The notes under the pieces: model-generated
The model's input: only the letters and a program-made list of their open reading frames with translations
Databases searched by the model: none
Told to the model about the DNA's origin: nothing
Made by a program: the position numbers and the translations under genes
In this document: positions 49,636-58,597 of the stretch, piece after piece
Numbering within the stretch: the first letter of the stretch is position 1
Layout: every line of letters starts with the position of its first letter
DNA from: Candidatus Zixiibacteriota bacterium
GTDB lineage: Bacteria; Desulfobacterota; Binatia; UBA9968
Assembly (NCBI GenBank): GCA_035574315.1
Contig: DATLYW010000012.1
Coordinates: 1-64,000 of the forward strand
Length of the DNA: 64,000 bases
Reading direction: 5' to 3'

Positions 49636-50994
49636 TCAGCCCTCCGTCACTGCGCGGATGCAATCGTAAGCGACGTCGAGCAGCGTTTGCAGTTCTTCGG
49701 CGGAGATCGTCAGGGGCGGCATCAAGACGATCACGTCGCCCAGCGGACGGATGATGACGCTCCGCCTGCGCGCCTCGAGGATCACCCGATGTCCGATCCT
49801 CTTTTCAGGCGGGTAGCTCGCGCGTGCCTCCTTGTCGGCCGCCAGCTCGATGCCGGCCATCAGCCCCCATTGGCGCACGTCGCTCACGTGCTCGAGCGCG
49901 AGAAAATCGTCGGTCAGCCGCCGGCGCAGATAATCCACCCGCGGCGCCATGCGCTCGACGATACGGTCGCGTTCGAAGAGCTCCAGGTTGGCGATGGCGG
50001 CCGCGCACCCGAGCGGATTTCCGGTGTAGGTGTGGCCATGAAAGAAGGTTTTGTACTCGTGGTACTCGCCGAGAAACGCGGCGAAGATCTCCTCGGTGGC
50101 AAGCGTCGCCGCCAGCGGCAGGTAGCCGCCGGTAAGCCCCTTGGCAAGGCACAGGAGGTCGGGAGAGACCCCCGCGTGTTCGCTGGCGAACATTCGCCCG
50201 GTACGGCCGAAGCCCGTGGCAACCTCGTCGAGCACGAGCAGGATGCCGTGCTCCCGGCAGAGGTCGTGCAGCGCCCGGAGGTACTCGACGGGGTGGGCCC
50301 ACATCCCGGCCGCGCCCTGCATCAACGGCTCCATCACGACGCCCGCGAGTGAATCTTTTTCCCGTGCGATCTTCTCCCGCGCCTCGGCGACGGCGGCGGC
50401 GAGCGCTTCGGCTTCGCTCATCCGCCGGTAATACCGGAAAATGTGGGGCGGCGTGAGGCGCACGACCGGAAAGAGCAGGCTCCGGTGAAAGCGGTGAAAG
50501 GTCTCCGAATATCCGAGGCTCATCGAGCCCACTGTATCCCCATGGTAGGACTCCGCCAGCGTGGCGAATCGGGTCCTCTGCAGCTCCCCTTTGAGCTGCC
50601 AGTACTGGACGGCCATTTTGAGGGCGATCTCGACTGCGGTGGCGCCGCTGTCGGAATAGAAAACCCGCTGCAGGCCCGGCGGCGCGATCTCCACGAGCTT
50701 TTGCGCGAGCTGGATGCCGGGGACGTGGCTCAATCCGAGAAACGTCGAGTGGGCGACGCGCTCGAGCTGTGTGCGGATCGCTTCGTCGATCTCCTTTTTC
50801 CTGTGGCCGTGAACGTTGCACCACAGCGAAGAGACGCCGTCCAGGTATTTCCGGCCGTGGATATCGACGAGGTAATGGCCGTCCGCCTGGCTGATAATGC
50901 AGGGCTCCTCCCCCATCCACTCCTGCATCTGGGTGAAGGGATGCCAGAGGTGGGCATGGTCCAGTTGCTTGAGGCGGTCCGAATAGAGTGTCAT
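49636..50994 (-). CDS. bioA: Adenosylmethionine-8-amino-7-oxononanoate aminotransferase
   Basis: 452-aa PLP-dependent class III aminotransferase converting KAPA to DAPA. It has LWHPFTQMQEW, YSDSGATAVEIALKMAVQYW, the PLP aspartate region LLVLDEVATGFGRTG and the PLP lysine in CLAKGLTGGYLPLA. ATG at 50994 directly abuts the bioF stop (TAAATG), so the two are coupled. Confidence 0.96.
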   Translation of the reverse strand: MTLYSDRLKQLDHAHLWHPFTQMQEWMGEEPCIISQADGHYLVDIHGRKYLDGVSSLWCNVHGHRKKEIDEAIRTQLERVAHSTFLGLSHVPGIQLAQKLVEIAPPGLQRVFYSDSGATAVEIALKMAVQYWQLKGELQRTRFATLAESYHGDTVGSMSLGYSETFHRFHRSLLFPVVRLTPPHIFRYYRRMSEAEALAAAVAEAREKIAREKDSLAGVVMEPLMQGAAGMWAHPVEYLRALHDLCREHGILLVLDEVATGFGRTGRMFASEHAGVSPDLLCLAKGLTGGYLPLAATLATEEIFAAFLGEYHEYKTFFHGHTYTGNPLGCAAAIANLELFERDRIVERMAPRVDYLRRRLTDDFLALEHVSDVRQWGLMAGIELAADKEARASYPPEKRIGHRVILEARRRSVIIRPLGDVIVLMPPLTISAEELQTLLDVAYDCIRAVTEG

Positions 50995-52155
50995 TTAGGA
51001 TTCCCGAACTTGCTGGAAGACGTCCAGCGCCTGCCGAATCTGCTCCGGAGTGTGCGTTGCCATGACGGTGACCCGCAGGCGCGCGGTGCCGGGCGGCACC
51101 GTCGGCGGCCGGATCCCCTGAGCGAAAACCCCCCGTTGCAGCAGCCGCTCCGAAAGCCTCATGCACGCTCCCGCGTCGCCGACGATCACGGGGAAAATCT
51201 GACTCTCGCTTCGGCCGAGCGAGAAGCCCAGCGCCTGGAGTCCCGCGCGCAGCGCCTCGCAGTTTTGCCGCAGGGCCTGGCGGCGCTCGGGCTCTCTTGC
51301 GACCAGGTCGATGGCCGCGATACCCATCGCCATCACCGCGGGCGGCAGAGCCGTGGTAAAGATGAAGCTTCGGCAGCGGTTGACCAGCAGTTCGCGCAAC
51401 TCGCGGCTCCCGGCGACGTAAGCGCCGAAGCCCCCCAGCGCTTTGCCCAACGTTCCCATCTGCACGGCCACGCGCTCCCCGAGGCCGAGCTTTCGAACCA
51501 GGCCAGCCCCGTCCGGCTCGTACACGCCGGTTGCGTGCGCCTCGTCGACCATCACCGCCGCGCCGTAGCGCTCGGCCAGATCGACGATGCCCTCGAGCGG
51601 CGCCTCGTCGCCGTCCATGCTGAACAGCGACTCGGTGACGATCAGCTTCCGCCCGCCGGGCCCGCAGGCCCGCAGCCCGTCCTCGAGCTGGTTCAAATCG
51701 CAGTGCCCGTAAACGACGGTTCGGGCGCGCGACAGGCGGCAGCCGTCGATGATGCTCGCGTGGTTCAGCGCGTCGCTGAAGATCGTGTCCCCTTCGCCGG
51801 CGAGCGTCGAGACGATCCCGGTGTTGGCCTGGAAGCCCGAATTGAACACCAGGGCCGCCTCCGTCCCCTTCAGGTGGGCGATCCTCCGCTCCAGCTCCTC
51901 GTGCAGCTCCATGTTCCCCGAGATGAGCCGGGAGGCGCCCGCGCCGCAGCCGTAGCGGTCGATCGCTTGCTTGGCGGCTTCCCGCAGCGCGGGATGGCCG
52001 GCCAACCCGAGGTAGTTGTTCGAGCAGAAGTTGAGCGCCCGACGACCGTCCACGGTCAGTACCGTATCCTGCTCCCCCTCGACCAGGCGGAGCCGGCGGT
52101 ACTGCCCGGCGCGGGCGAGCCGGTCCAGTTCGTCTTGAATGAAATCGAGCGTCAC
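50995..52155 (-). CDS. bioF: 8-amino-7-oxononanoate synthase
   Basis: 386-aa PLP-dependent alpha-oxoamine synthase condensing pimeloyl-ACP/CoA with alanine. Motifs: NFCSNNYLGLAGHP, GCGAGASRLISGNMELHEELE, VDEAHATGVYEPDGAG and the PLP lysine in GTLGKALGGFGAYV. I chose GTG at 52155 (VTLDFIQDELD); no good ribosome-binding site is visible. No BirA operator is recognised upstream. bioB, bioC and bioH are not in the window. Confidence 0.95.
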   Translation of the reverse strand: MTLDFIQDELDRLARAGQYRRLRLVEGEQDTVLTVDGRRALNFCSNNYLGLAGHPALREAAKQAIDRYGCGAGASRLISGNMELHEELERRIAHLKGTEAALVFNSGFQANTGIVSTLAGEGDTIFSDALNHASIIDGCRLSRARTVVYGHCDLNQLEDGLRACGPGGRKLIVTESLFSMDGDEAPLEGIVDLAERYGAAVMVDEAHATGVYEPDGAGLVRKLGLGERVAVQMGTLGKALGGFGAYVAGSRELRELLVNRCRSFIFTTALPPAVMAMGIAAIDLVAREPERRQALRQNCEALRAGLQALGFSLGRSESQIFPVIVGDAGACMRLSERLLQRGVFAQGIRPPTVPPGTARLRVTVMATHTPEQIRQALDVFQQVRES

Positions 52156-52326
52156 GTCGACGTTGGGAAATTTTAATAATATACGGAGGCAAGGCCCGCA
52201 ATACGGCCGTGCGTCACTCCTCGAAGCGGCGGTACTCCCTTTCCCTGCGCTTCGGCGTCCCGACGCCACTACGCTACCAGCTTTCGCAAAGGTGTGCTAT
52301 TTGAGTGCGAGCCGCCGTTCTTTTCG

Positions 52327-52358
52327 TTTGCGACCCGGCGTTTTTGCGACCCGGCGTT
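52327..52358 (+). repeat. Two tandem copies of a 16-bp repeat
   Basis: TTTGCGACCCGGCGTT occurs twice back to back (52327-52342, 52343-52358) followed by a partial third copy. It lies 30 nt upstream of the DprA-like gene. Confidence 0.75.
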
Positions 52359-52388
52359 TTCGACGGGAGCAGGAATACTCAGCAGGCA

Positions 52389-52955
52389 ATGAACCCCATC
52401 GGTCCGCTGATTCTCACGGCGTCCGACGTTCGGTGGCCTCACACTGTCGAGCGGAGACTGAATGTCGCCGCTCCCTCCCGGCTCTGGGCGGTCGGCGATA
52501 CCGAAATCCTCTCGCTGCGGAAGGTCGGGCTGTTTTGTTCCGAGCGCTGTCCCGATGAGGCGGCGCTTGCCGCCCGAAAAGCCCTGCAAAGACTTGACGC
52601 GGACAGCCGGGTGGTCGTCAGCGGCTTTCAATCCCCCGTCGAAAAGGATTGCCTGCGAATTCTTCTCGAAGCCGGACGGCCGGCGATCGTTTGTCCCGCC
52701 CGCTCGCTGCAAAAGGTGCGGCTCCCGGACGACTGGCTGCGGGCCCTGGAGGCGGGCCGGCTCCTCCTCCTTTCCCGTTTTGAAAAGACGCGCCGCGCGG
52801 ACAAAGAGACCGCGCGCCGGCGAAACGAGCTGGTTGCCGCGCTTTCCGACGAGATACTGATCATCCATGCCGAGCCCGGCGGACAGGTCGAGCGCATCTC
52901 GGCCCTGGCGGAGCGCTGGCGCGTTCCGAGGCTCGAGCTGGGCTCCGCCCGTTGA
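52389..52955 (+). CDS. Short DprA/Smf-like protein
   Basis: 188 aa with the Rossmann-like features of DNA-processing protein DprA: LWAVGDTEILS, VVVSGFQSPVEKDCLRILLEAG, ARRRNELVAALSDEILIIHAEPGGQ. Full DprA is about 300-370 aa with SAM-like and winged-helix ends; both are missing, so this is a stand-alone core. Such short forms occur in many genomes and may bind ssDNA or a nucleotide. ATG at 52389; divergent from bioF, 106 nt before radA. Confidence 0.72.
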   Translation: MNPIGPLILTASDVRWPHTVERRLNVAAPSRLWAVGDTEILSLRKVGLFCSERCPDEAALAARKALQRLDADSRVVVSGFQSPVEKDCLRILLEAGRPAIVCPARSLQKVRLPDDWLRALEAGRLLLLSRFEKTRRADKETARRRNELVAALSDEILIIHAEPGGQVERISALAERWRVPRLELGSAR

Positions 52956-53061
52956 GGCGAGCGGATAACGGGGCGTCTTCATCGCAGAATCGGAAGACCT
53001 CTGTTAGAATCGAGCGACGGCCAGCCGCGACCGGTCAAGATCACGCGAGGGCGAAAGATCC

Positions 53062-54423
53062 ATGGCCAAGCCCAAGATCATTTACACCTGCCAGAGCTGC
53101 GGCCATCAGTCGCCGAAGTGGCTCGGGAAATGTCCCGACTGCAACCAGTGGAACAGCCTGGTCGAGGAGCGGCAGGAGCGGGCCGCGCATCCGCGCGGCG
53201 AGCTCAGCCTCGGGAGCCGGGAGGATCCATCGCCGATCCACGAGATCGATATGGAGGAGAGCGGCCGCACGCTGACCGGTATCGGAGAGCTGGACCGCGT
53301 TCTGGGAGGCGGGCTGGTCCCCGGCTCGGTGATTCTGATCGGCGGCGATCCCGGCATCGGCAAATCCACGCTCCTCCTCCAGGCCTTTGCCGCCGTGAGC
53401 CGCCAGGGGCTCACCTGCCTCTACGTTTCGGGCGAGGAGTCGCGCCAGCAGATCAAGATGCGCGCGGAGCGGCTCGGCATCGCCGCGCCCAATCTGCTCA
53501 TCCTGAGCGAGACGTCTCTGGAGCGGATCCTCGATCAGGTGAAGCGCGTCAAGCCCGACGTCCTTGTCGTCGACTCGATCCAGACGATCTTCACCTCCTC
53601 GATCCCATCGGCTCCGGGAAGCATCGCTCAGGTGCGGGAAAGCTCGGGCTCGATCATCGTGGTCGCCAAGAAGACCGGGCTGACCACCTTCTTGATTGGC
53701 CACGTCACCAAGGACGGCGCCATCGCCGGTCCCCGGGTCCTCGAGCATATGGTCGACACCGTGCTCTACTTCGAAGGAGACCGCGGCCACAGCTTTCGCA
53801 TCCTGCGCGCCGTCAAGAACCGTTTCGGCTCGACCAACGAGATCGGTGTCTTCGAGATGAAGGAAGAAGGGCTCAAAGAGGTCGCCAACCCCTCCGAGAT
53901 CTTTCTCATGGAGCGACCGCTCGAAGTGCCGGGGTCGGCGGTGGTCTGCAGCATGGAGGGGACCCGGCCGATCCTGGTCGAGTTGCAGGCGCTGGTCAGC
54001 CGCTCGTTTCTCGCCGTGCCCCGGCGCACCACGATCGGAGTCGATCACAACCGCGTCGCGCTGCTGGTCGCCGTGCTGGAGAAAAAGATGGGGGCCAAGC
54101 TCTTCGATCAGGACATCTTCGTCAACGTCGCTGGCGGCGTTCAGATCGATGAGCCGGCCGTGGACCTCGGCATCGTCGCCGCGGTGGCTTCGAGCTACCG
54201 CGAGACCGTGATCGACCCCAAGACCGTTTTCTTCGGCGAGGTGGGGCTCGCGGGCGAAGTGCGCGCCGTCACCCAGGTCGAGGCCCGGGTCAGAGAAGCC
54301 GGCAAGCTCGGCTTCGAGCGCTGCATCCTGCCCTCCAGCAACGCTTCCCAGCTCAAGCACATCTCCCGGCCGAAGCTCACGGGCGTAGGCTCGCTCCGGG
54401 ACTGCTGGAAAATCCTCTTCTAG
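53062..54423 (+). CDS. radA: DNA repair protein RadA
   Basis: 453-aa RecA-like branch-migration helicase. The N-terminal zinc finger is CQSCGHQSPKWLGKCPDCNQW. Walker A is GGDPGIGKSTLLLQA, the RadA signature is VKNRFGSTNEIG, and the C-terminal Lon-like domain has DLGIVAAVASSYRE. Length and order are complete. ATG at 53062. The gene is the last conserved housekeeping gene before the decayed island. Confidence 0.97.
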   Translation: MAKPKIIYTCQSCGHQSPKWLGKCPDCNQWNSLVEERQERAAHPRGELSLGSREDPSPIHEIDMEESGRTLTGIGELDRVLGGGLVPGSVILIGGDPGIGKSTLLLQAFAAVSRQGLTCLYVSGEESRQQIKMRAERLGIAAPNLLILSETSLERILDQVKRVKPDVLVVDSIQTIFTSSIPSAPGSIAQVRESSGSIIVVAKKTGLTTFLIGHVTKDGAIAGPRVLEHMVDTVLYFEGDRGHSFRILRAVKNRFGSTNEIGVFEMKEEGLKEVANPSEIFLMERPLEVPGSAVVCSMEGTRPILVELQALVSRSFLAVPRRTTIGVDHNRVALLVAVLEKKMGAKLFDQDIFVNVAGGVQIDEPAVDLGIVAAVASSYRETVIDPKTVFFGEVGLAGEVRAVTQVEARVREAGKLGFERCILPSSNASQLKHISRPKLTGVGSLRDCWKILF

Positions 54424-54725
54424 CCGTCGCGGTCGACCTCTCGGCCTCTTGTATTGCGGCGCCGGTGGCGACGATACCGTGCTTTCCCTTTCACGCGGCC
54501 CTGGGGAAGACCACGACGGGCTCATCAAGAAGGTGGATTCCAAGGCCCGATCTGAAGGCGTGTGGTTTTGACGGCCCTAACCGTCCCGGCTGCCACATGG
54601 GCCGAGCTTTGGCCAAAGTGCCGGCGCTGCTTCTTGAATCGGGGGCTGCCAAACGAGTGCCGCTGCCAGCGTGGTTAGCTCCGGCCGATGGGCTCCTCGG
54701 TCCTGCCGGTCGGGTATAACGGGGC

Positions 54726-54741
54726 TATACGGATCGGTATA
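54726..54741. promoter_or_regulatory. Operator-like palindrome TATAC-N6-GTATA, copy 1
   Basis: TATAC-GGATCG-GTATA. An identical half-site pair with a different core lies exactly 105 bp downstream. The pair brackets a TTGACA box at 54770-54775. This looks like a repressor site for the operon that began with hsdM. Confidence 0.5.
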
Positions 54742-54769
54742 TTGCGTCCATACAGCGCCATGATTTCCT

Positions 54770-54798
54770 TTGACAACTTGCAGAGAACACAGGAGAAT
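54770..54798 (+). promoter_or_regulatory. Possible promoter of the former hsdM operon
   Basis: TTGACA (54770-54775), 17 nt, then GAGAAT (54793-54798). The -35 is perfect and the -10 is poor. It lies between the two TATAC-N6-GTATA palindromes and points towards the hsdM fragment. Confidence 0.35.
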
Positions 54799-54830
54799 CT
54801 GCCCATCCGACAGCGACTTGGACAGCGAAA

Positions 54831-54846
54831 TATACTGGTCGGTATA
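54831..54846. promoter_or_regulatory. Operator-like palindrome TATAC-N6-GTATA, copy 2
   Basis: TATAC-TGGTCG-GTATA, 105 bp after copy 1 (ten helical turns), about 60 nt before the hsdM fragment's TTG start. Confidence 0.5.
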
Positions 54847-54904
54847 GTCAATAGTTAGACGCGCCTGAGCCACGCGCATGCATGATCGCCGAATGAGGTA
54901 GACC

Positions 54905-55213
54905 TTGGCGAAGCGAAAGAACAACGCGCAGACAGGCGACACCACCGGCGCCACCGTCGGCTACGATGCCGAACTGTGGAAGATGGCCGATGCCCTCCGA
55001 GACTCGATGGACGCCGCCGATTACAAGCACGTGGTCCTCGGCCTGATCTTCCTGAAATACATTTCCGATGCGTTCGAAGAGCAGCACAAAAAGCTCGAAG
55101 CCGAACGCGCACAGGGCGCTGACCCCGAGGACCCGGACAAATACCGCGCCCTGAGCATCTTTTGGGGGCCGCCGGAAGCGCGGTGGGCACATCTAAAGGC
55201 ACAGGCCCGCCAG
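54905..55213 (+). pseudogene. 5' fragment of a type I restriction-modification methylase (HsdM)
   Basis: The first ~103 codons encode the HsdM N-terminal helical domain: [39 protein letters not shown], then [20 protein letters not shown]. The reading then breaks off into unrelated sequence, so the SAM-binding and NPPF motifs (normally at about residues 200-350) are absent. The TTG start has GAGGTAG upstream. A complete HsdM is about 500 aa, so this is a truncated remnant; hsdS and hsdR are missing. Confidence 0.85.
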
Positions 55214-55226
55214 GCCGACGAGAACT

Positions 55227-55423
55227 GTGATGGTGACGAAGAACGAGATCCTCACCAGCCTCGACCCGGACGACTTCATCCTCGTGCTGGTGGAGCTCTT
55301 TGACGGGGACCAGCACTGGGTTCGTCACCTGCGCCGGCCGTTCCAGCGCGAGGGACTTCGGGGGTCACGAGCGTCAACTACGACTTCGCCGAATTGCTCG
55401 CTCGGGCGGACGCGCCGCGATGA
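55227..55423 (+). pseudogene. 3' fragment of a DUF3883-type helicase C-terminus
   Basis: Starting at [22 protein letters not shown] and continuing DGDQHWVRHLRRPFQRE, this resembles the C-terminal DUF3883 tail of large SNF2/DEAD helicases found in phage-defence islands. The end (SVNYDFAELLARADAPR, stop at 55421) is recovered only by shifting frame near 55353-55365, so there are indels. It is joined directly to the hsdM fragment, implying a deletion that removed most of both genes. Confidence 0.65.
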
Positions 55424-55488
55424 GCCCGCGGCCCGGCGGCGCGGCGATCTGCTTGCTTTAACTTGCAAGGAATGATTATCATACCGGC

Positions 55489-56733
55489 GTGGAATCGGCC
55501 GCTGGGTCCGCTCCTCTCCCCCGGGCAGCCGCCCGGGCACTCTCGGACGCGCTACGGGTCTCACCCGTGGTCGTGCTGCTCGGTGCGCGCCAGACCGGCA
55601 AGACCACGCTGGTTCGCTCGCACCCCGAACTCGCCGCACGGCCGTACCTCACGCTCGACGATCTTGCGCTCCGGCTTCAGGCCGAGGCCGACCCCGAGGC
55701 GGTGGTGGCACGAGCGCCGGCGCTCGTGCTCGACGAGGTCCAGCGAGCGAAAGACCTGCTCATCGCCGTCAAGCGGGCCGTGGACCGCGACCGTCCGCGC
55801 CGGCTCGGCCGCTTCATACTCACCGGTTCGGCGAACCTGCTCATGCTGCGGCGGATCGGCGAGACCCTGGCGGGTCGTGCGAGCTACGTCACGCTGTGGC
55901 CACTTACGGTCGGTGAGCTCTCCGGCTCCGGCCGCACCGGCCTCTGGCGCGAGCTGCTCGGTACCCGCTTCGCAAAGTGGCGTGAAATCCTTGCGTGCGC
56001 CCGTGCCGCGGCGCACGACTGGCGGGAAGCCGTGCGCCGCGGCGGCTTCCCGGTGCCGGCGCACGAGCTCGCGGACTCGGGGCAGCGCGCGCACTGGTTC
56101 GCAGGCTACGTCCAGACGTACCTCGAACGGGACCTTCCGGAGCTGCGCGCGGTGGAGAACTTGGCGGACTTTCGCCGGCTTGCGCAGGCGGCCTGCCAGC
56201 GTACCGGCTCGCTCCTCAACCAGGCCGAGCTTGGCCGCGACGTGGGCCTGAGCCAGCCGCAGGTACACCGCTTCTTGAACGTGCTCGAAGCGAGCTACCT
56301 CGCGGTGCGGCTTCCGGCCTTCGCGGTCAACCGCACGAAGCGCCTCATCAAGGCGCCGAAGCTCTACTGGTACGACACGGCGCTCGCGCTGCACCTGTCG
56401 GGCGAGACCGAGCCGCGCGGCGCACACCTCGAAAATCTCGTGCTCCTCGATCTGTTCGCCTGGCGCGAGCTCCAGACCCCGCGGCCCGAGGTGCTCTACT
56501 GGCGCACGGCCGACGGCGCCGAGGTTGACTTCGTCATCGAGACCCCTGGCCGGCTTTTGCCCATCGAGGTCAAGACATCCAAGCGAGTGCTGCCGCGCGA
56601 TGCGAAGGGTCTGGAGACCTTCCTCGACGAGTACCCCCGTGAGAGCGACGGAGGACTGCTGCTCTACGACGGCGACGAGGTCTTTCCGCTGACGCGGCGC
56701 GTCCTTGCGGTCCCCTGGTGGAGGGTGCTGTGA
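55489..56733 (+). CDS. AAA ATPase with DUF4143 C-terminal nuclease-like domain
   Basis: 414 aa. The N-terminal P-loop ATPase has Walker A LLGARQTGKTTLVR and Walker B PALVLDEVQRA. The C-terminal DUF4143 part carries a PD-(D/E)xK-like arrangement (DGAEVDFVIE then LLPIEVKTS). Members are widespread in mobile and defence loci and resemble toxin-antitoxin or nuclease-associated ATPases; function is not established. The frame is intact. The stop overlaps a GTG that begins a DUF1156 methylase fragment, so it once formed an operon with that methylase. Confidence 0.9.
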   Translation: MESAAGSAPLPRAAARALSDALRVSPVVVLLGARQTGKTTLVRSHPELAARPYLTLDDLALRLQAEADPEAVVARAPALVLDEVQRAKDLLIAVKRAVDRDRPRRLGRFILTGSANLLMLRRIGETLAGRASYVTLWPLTVGELSGSGRTGLWRELLGTRFAKWREILACARAAAHDWREAVRRGGFPVPAHELADSGQRAHWFAGYVQTYLERDLPELRAVENLADFRRLAQAACQRTGSLLNQAELGRDVGLSQPQVHRFLNVLEASYLAVRLPAFAVNRTKRLIKAPKLYWYDTALALHLSGETEPRGAHLENLVLLDLFAWRELQTPRPEVLYWRTADGAEVDFVIETPGRLLPIEVKTSKRVLPRDAKGLETFLDEYPRESDGGLLLYDGDEVFPLTRRVLAVPWWRVL

Positions 56734-56800
56734 AGAAGCTCATCGATGTCGCGCTGCCGCTCGACGCGATCAACGAGGCGTCGGCGCGTGAGAAATCCAT
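56730..56800 (+). pseudogene. N-terminal fragment of a DUF1156 DNA methylase
   Basis: GTG at 56730 overlaps the ATPase stop and reads KKLIDVALPLDAINEASARE then KSIR, which is the N-terminus of DUF1156 methylases. Similarity ends at about codon 24. A second, longer DUF1156 remnant starts at about 58579, after the OLD-like ATPase. Confidence 0.7.
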
Positions 56801-56863
56801 CCGCCCCCGGTATCGCTCCGCGCTGTGTCGGAGCACTGCGCGTTGGCCAGACCGAGGCTCAAG

Positions 56864-58597
56864 ATGCTGACGAGACTGCGCATCCACAATTTCAAGCTGT
56901 TCGAGGACGTGGAGATCGAACTCGCCGCACGCGTGGTGTTCGTCGGTCCCAACAACTCGGGCAAAACCTCAGCGCTGCAGGCGCTCGCGCTCTGGAATGC
57001 GGGTGTAAGGCGTTGGGTCGAACGGCGCGGGTCCGGCAACATTCCCAAGGAGCGCGCCGGCGTCACGCTCAACCGCCGCGACCTTGTCGCCTTGCCGGTG
57101 CCCGCCGCCAACCTGCTGTGGCGTGATCTGCACGTGCGCGAGGGCTATCGTCACGGGGGCAAGTCGAGGACGCGCAACGTCCTGATCAAGATCGACGTGG
57201 ACGGAATCGACGCGGGCCAGGTCTGGACCACCGGCCTGGAATTCGACTATGCGAACGAGGAGTCCTTTTACTGCCGCTCGCGGCTGGGCACAGACGGGCG
57301 ACGGCTCGAACTTCCCGCTGCGGCAGCCGAGGTCCGTCTCGCCTATCTGCCGCCGATGTCGGGGTTGGCCGCCAGCGAGACGCGGCTCGATGAAGGTGCG
57401 ATCCAGGTTCGGCTCGGCGAAGGCAGGACCGCCGAGGTGCTGCGCAATCTGTGTTGGCAGGCGCTGCAGCGCGGTGACGATGCGTGGCCACGCATCGTCG
57501 AGCGGATGGAAATGCTGTTCGGCGTCAAGCTCGACGACCCGCAGTACGTCCGCGAGCGGGGCGAAATCGTCATGACTTTCCGCACGCCGCGCGGCATTCG
57601 CCTGGACCTTTCCGCCAGCGGGCGGGGCCAGCAGCAGACGCTACTGTTGTTGGCGCACATGAGCGCGAATCCGGGCGCCGTGTTACTGCTGGACGAGCCC
57701 GACGCGCACCTGGAAGTGCTGCGGCAGCGCCAGATCTACGACGTGTTGACCCGCACGGCCGCAGAAACCGGCAGCCAGATCATTGCGGCGAGCCATTCGG
57801 AGGTGATCCTGAACGAAGCGGCCGACCGCGACACCGTCATCGCCTTCGTCGGCCGTCCGCATCGCATAGACGATCGCGGCAGCCAGGTGCTCAAGGCGCT
57901 CAAGGACATCGGCTTCGAGCATTACGTGCAAGCGGAAGAAACGGGCTGGGTTCTCTATCTCGAGGGTTCGACCGATCTCGCCATTCTGCGCGCATTCGCC
58001 GAGGCGCTGGCGCATCCGGCGGCTGAATTGTTGGCCCGGCCGTTCGTTTACTACGTCGCCAACCAGCCCGGCCAGGCACGGCATCATTTTTACGGCCTGC
58101 GCGAGGCCAAGCCCGACCTCAAGGGAATTGCGCTTTACGACCGCCTGAGCCAGCCGCTCGCCGACGACCCCAACCTCGTACAACTGAGCTGGCGCCGGCG
58201 CGAGATCGAAAACTACCTTTGCCAGCGCGACACACTGCTCGCCTGGGCGCAGGCGATGGGCGAACGCGAGGGGGATGAGCTGTTCGGCTCCACGTGGCGC
58301 CGGACCATGGAAGAAACCCTTGACGAGATCGCCCGTGCACTCGCGGCGCTCGGCAAGCCCGCGCCCGACAGCGCGGACCTCAAGGCGAGCGACGACTTCC
58401 TCGATCCGCTATTTCGCAAGTTCTTCGAGAAGCTCTCTCTTCCGAACCTGATGGCGAAGACCGACTACCACACGCTGGCCCGCTTCGTGCCGGTCGCGCA
58501 GCTCGATCCCGAGGTGCGCGAGAAGCTCGACTGCGTCGTCGAAGTAGCGAACCAGGCCCGGCCCGCGAGAGGACTAGACGAATCAAAAAGAAACTGA
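56864..58597 (+). CDS. OLD-like AAA ATPase with TOPRIM-type domain
   Basis: 577 aa. The ABC/SMC-type ATPase has Walker A VGPNNSGKTSALQALAL, signature LDLSASGRGQQQTLLLLAH, Walker B LLLDEPDAHLE and switch SHSEVIL. After it comes a TOPRIM-like segment (LYLEGSTDLAILRAFAEAL). This is the architecture of overcoming-lysogenisation-defect (OLD) nucleases and related defence ATPases. ATG at 56864 gives the MLTRLRIHNFKLFED start. The C-terminal ~10 codons run into the next gene's start. The frame is intact amid remnants. Confidence 0.85.
   Translation: MLTRLRIHNFKLFEDVEIELAARVVFVGPNNSGKTSALQALALWNAGVRRWVERRGSGNIPKERAGVTLNRRDLVALPVPAANLLWRDLHVREGYRHGGKSRTRNVLIKIDVDGIDAGQVWTTGLEFDYANEESFYCRSRLGTDGRRLELPAAAAEVRLAYLPPMSGLAASETRLDEGAIQVRLGEGRTAEVLRNLCWQALQRGDDAWPRIVERMEMLFGVKLDDPQYVRERGEIVMTFRTPRGIRLDLSASGRGQQQTLLLLAHMSANPGAVLLLDEPDAHLEVLRQRQIYDVLTRTAAETGSQIIAASHSEVILNEAADRDTVIAFVGRPHRIDDRGSQVLKALKDIGFEHYVQAEETGWVLYLEGSTDLAILRAFAEALAHPAAELLARPFVYYVANQPGQARHHFYGLREAKPDLKGIALYDRLSQPLADDPNLVQLSWRRREIENYLCQRDTLLAWAQAMGEREGDELFGSTWRRTMEETLDEIARALAALGKPAPDSADLKASDDFLDPLFRKFFEKLSLPNLMAKTDYHTLARFVPVAQLDPEVREKLDCVVEVANQARPARGLDESKRN

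Larger units (their letters stand above)
54424..54904. other. 481-nt intergenic region upstream of the decayed island
   Basis: No convincing gene. The left part is unremarkable. The right part holds two copies of a TATAC-N6-GTATA palindrome and a TTGACA box (see separate entries), marking the regulatory region of the former restriction-modification operon. Confidence 0.6.

Noticed and set aside
52156..52388. BirA operator upstream of bioF
   Set aside because: No TTGTAAACC/GGTTTACAA-type inverted repeat is visible; only a tandem 16-bp repeat closer to the DprA-like gene.
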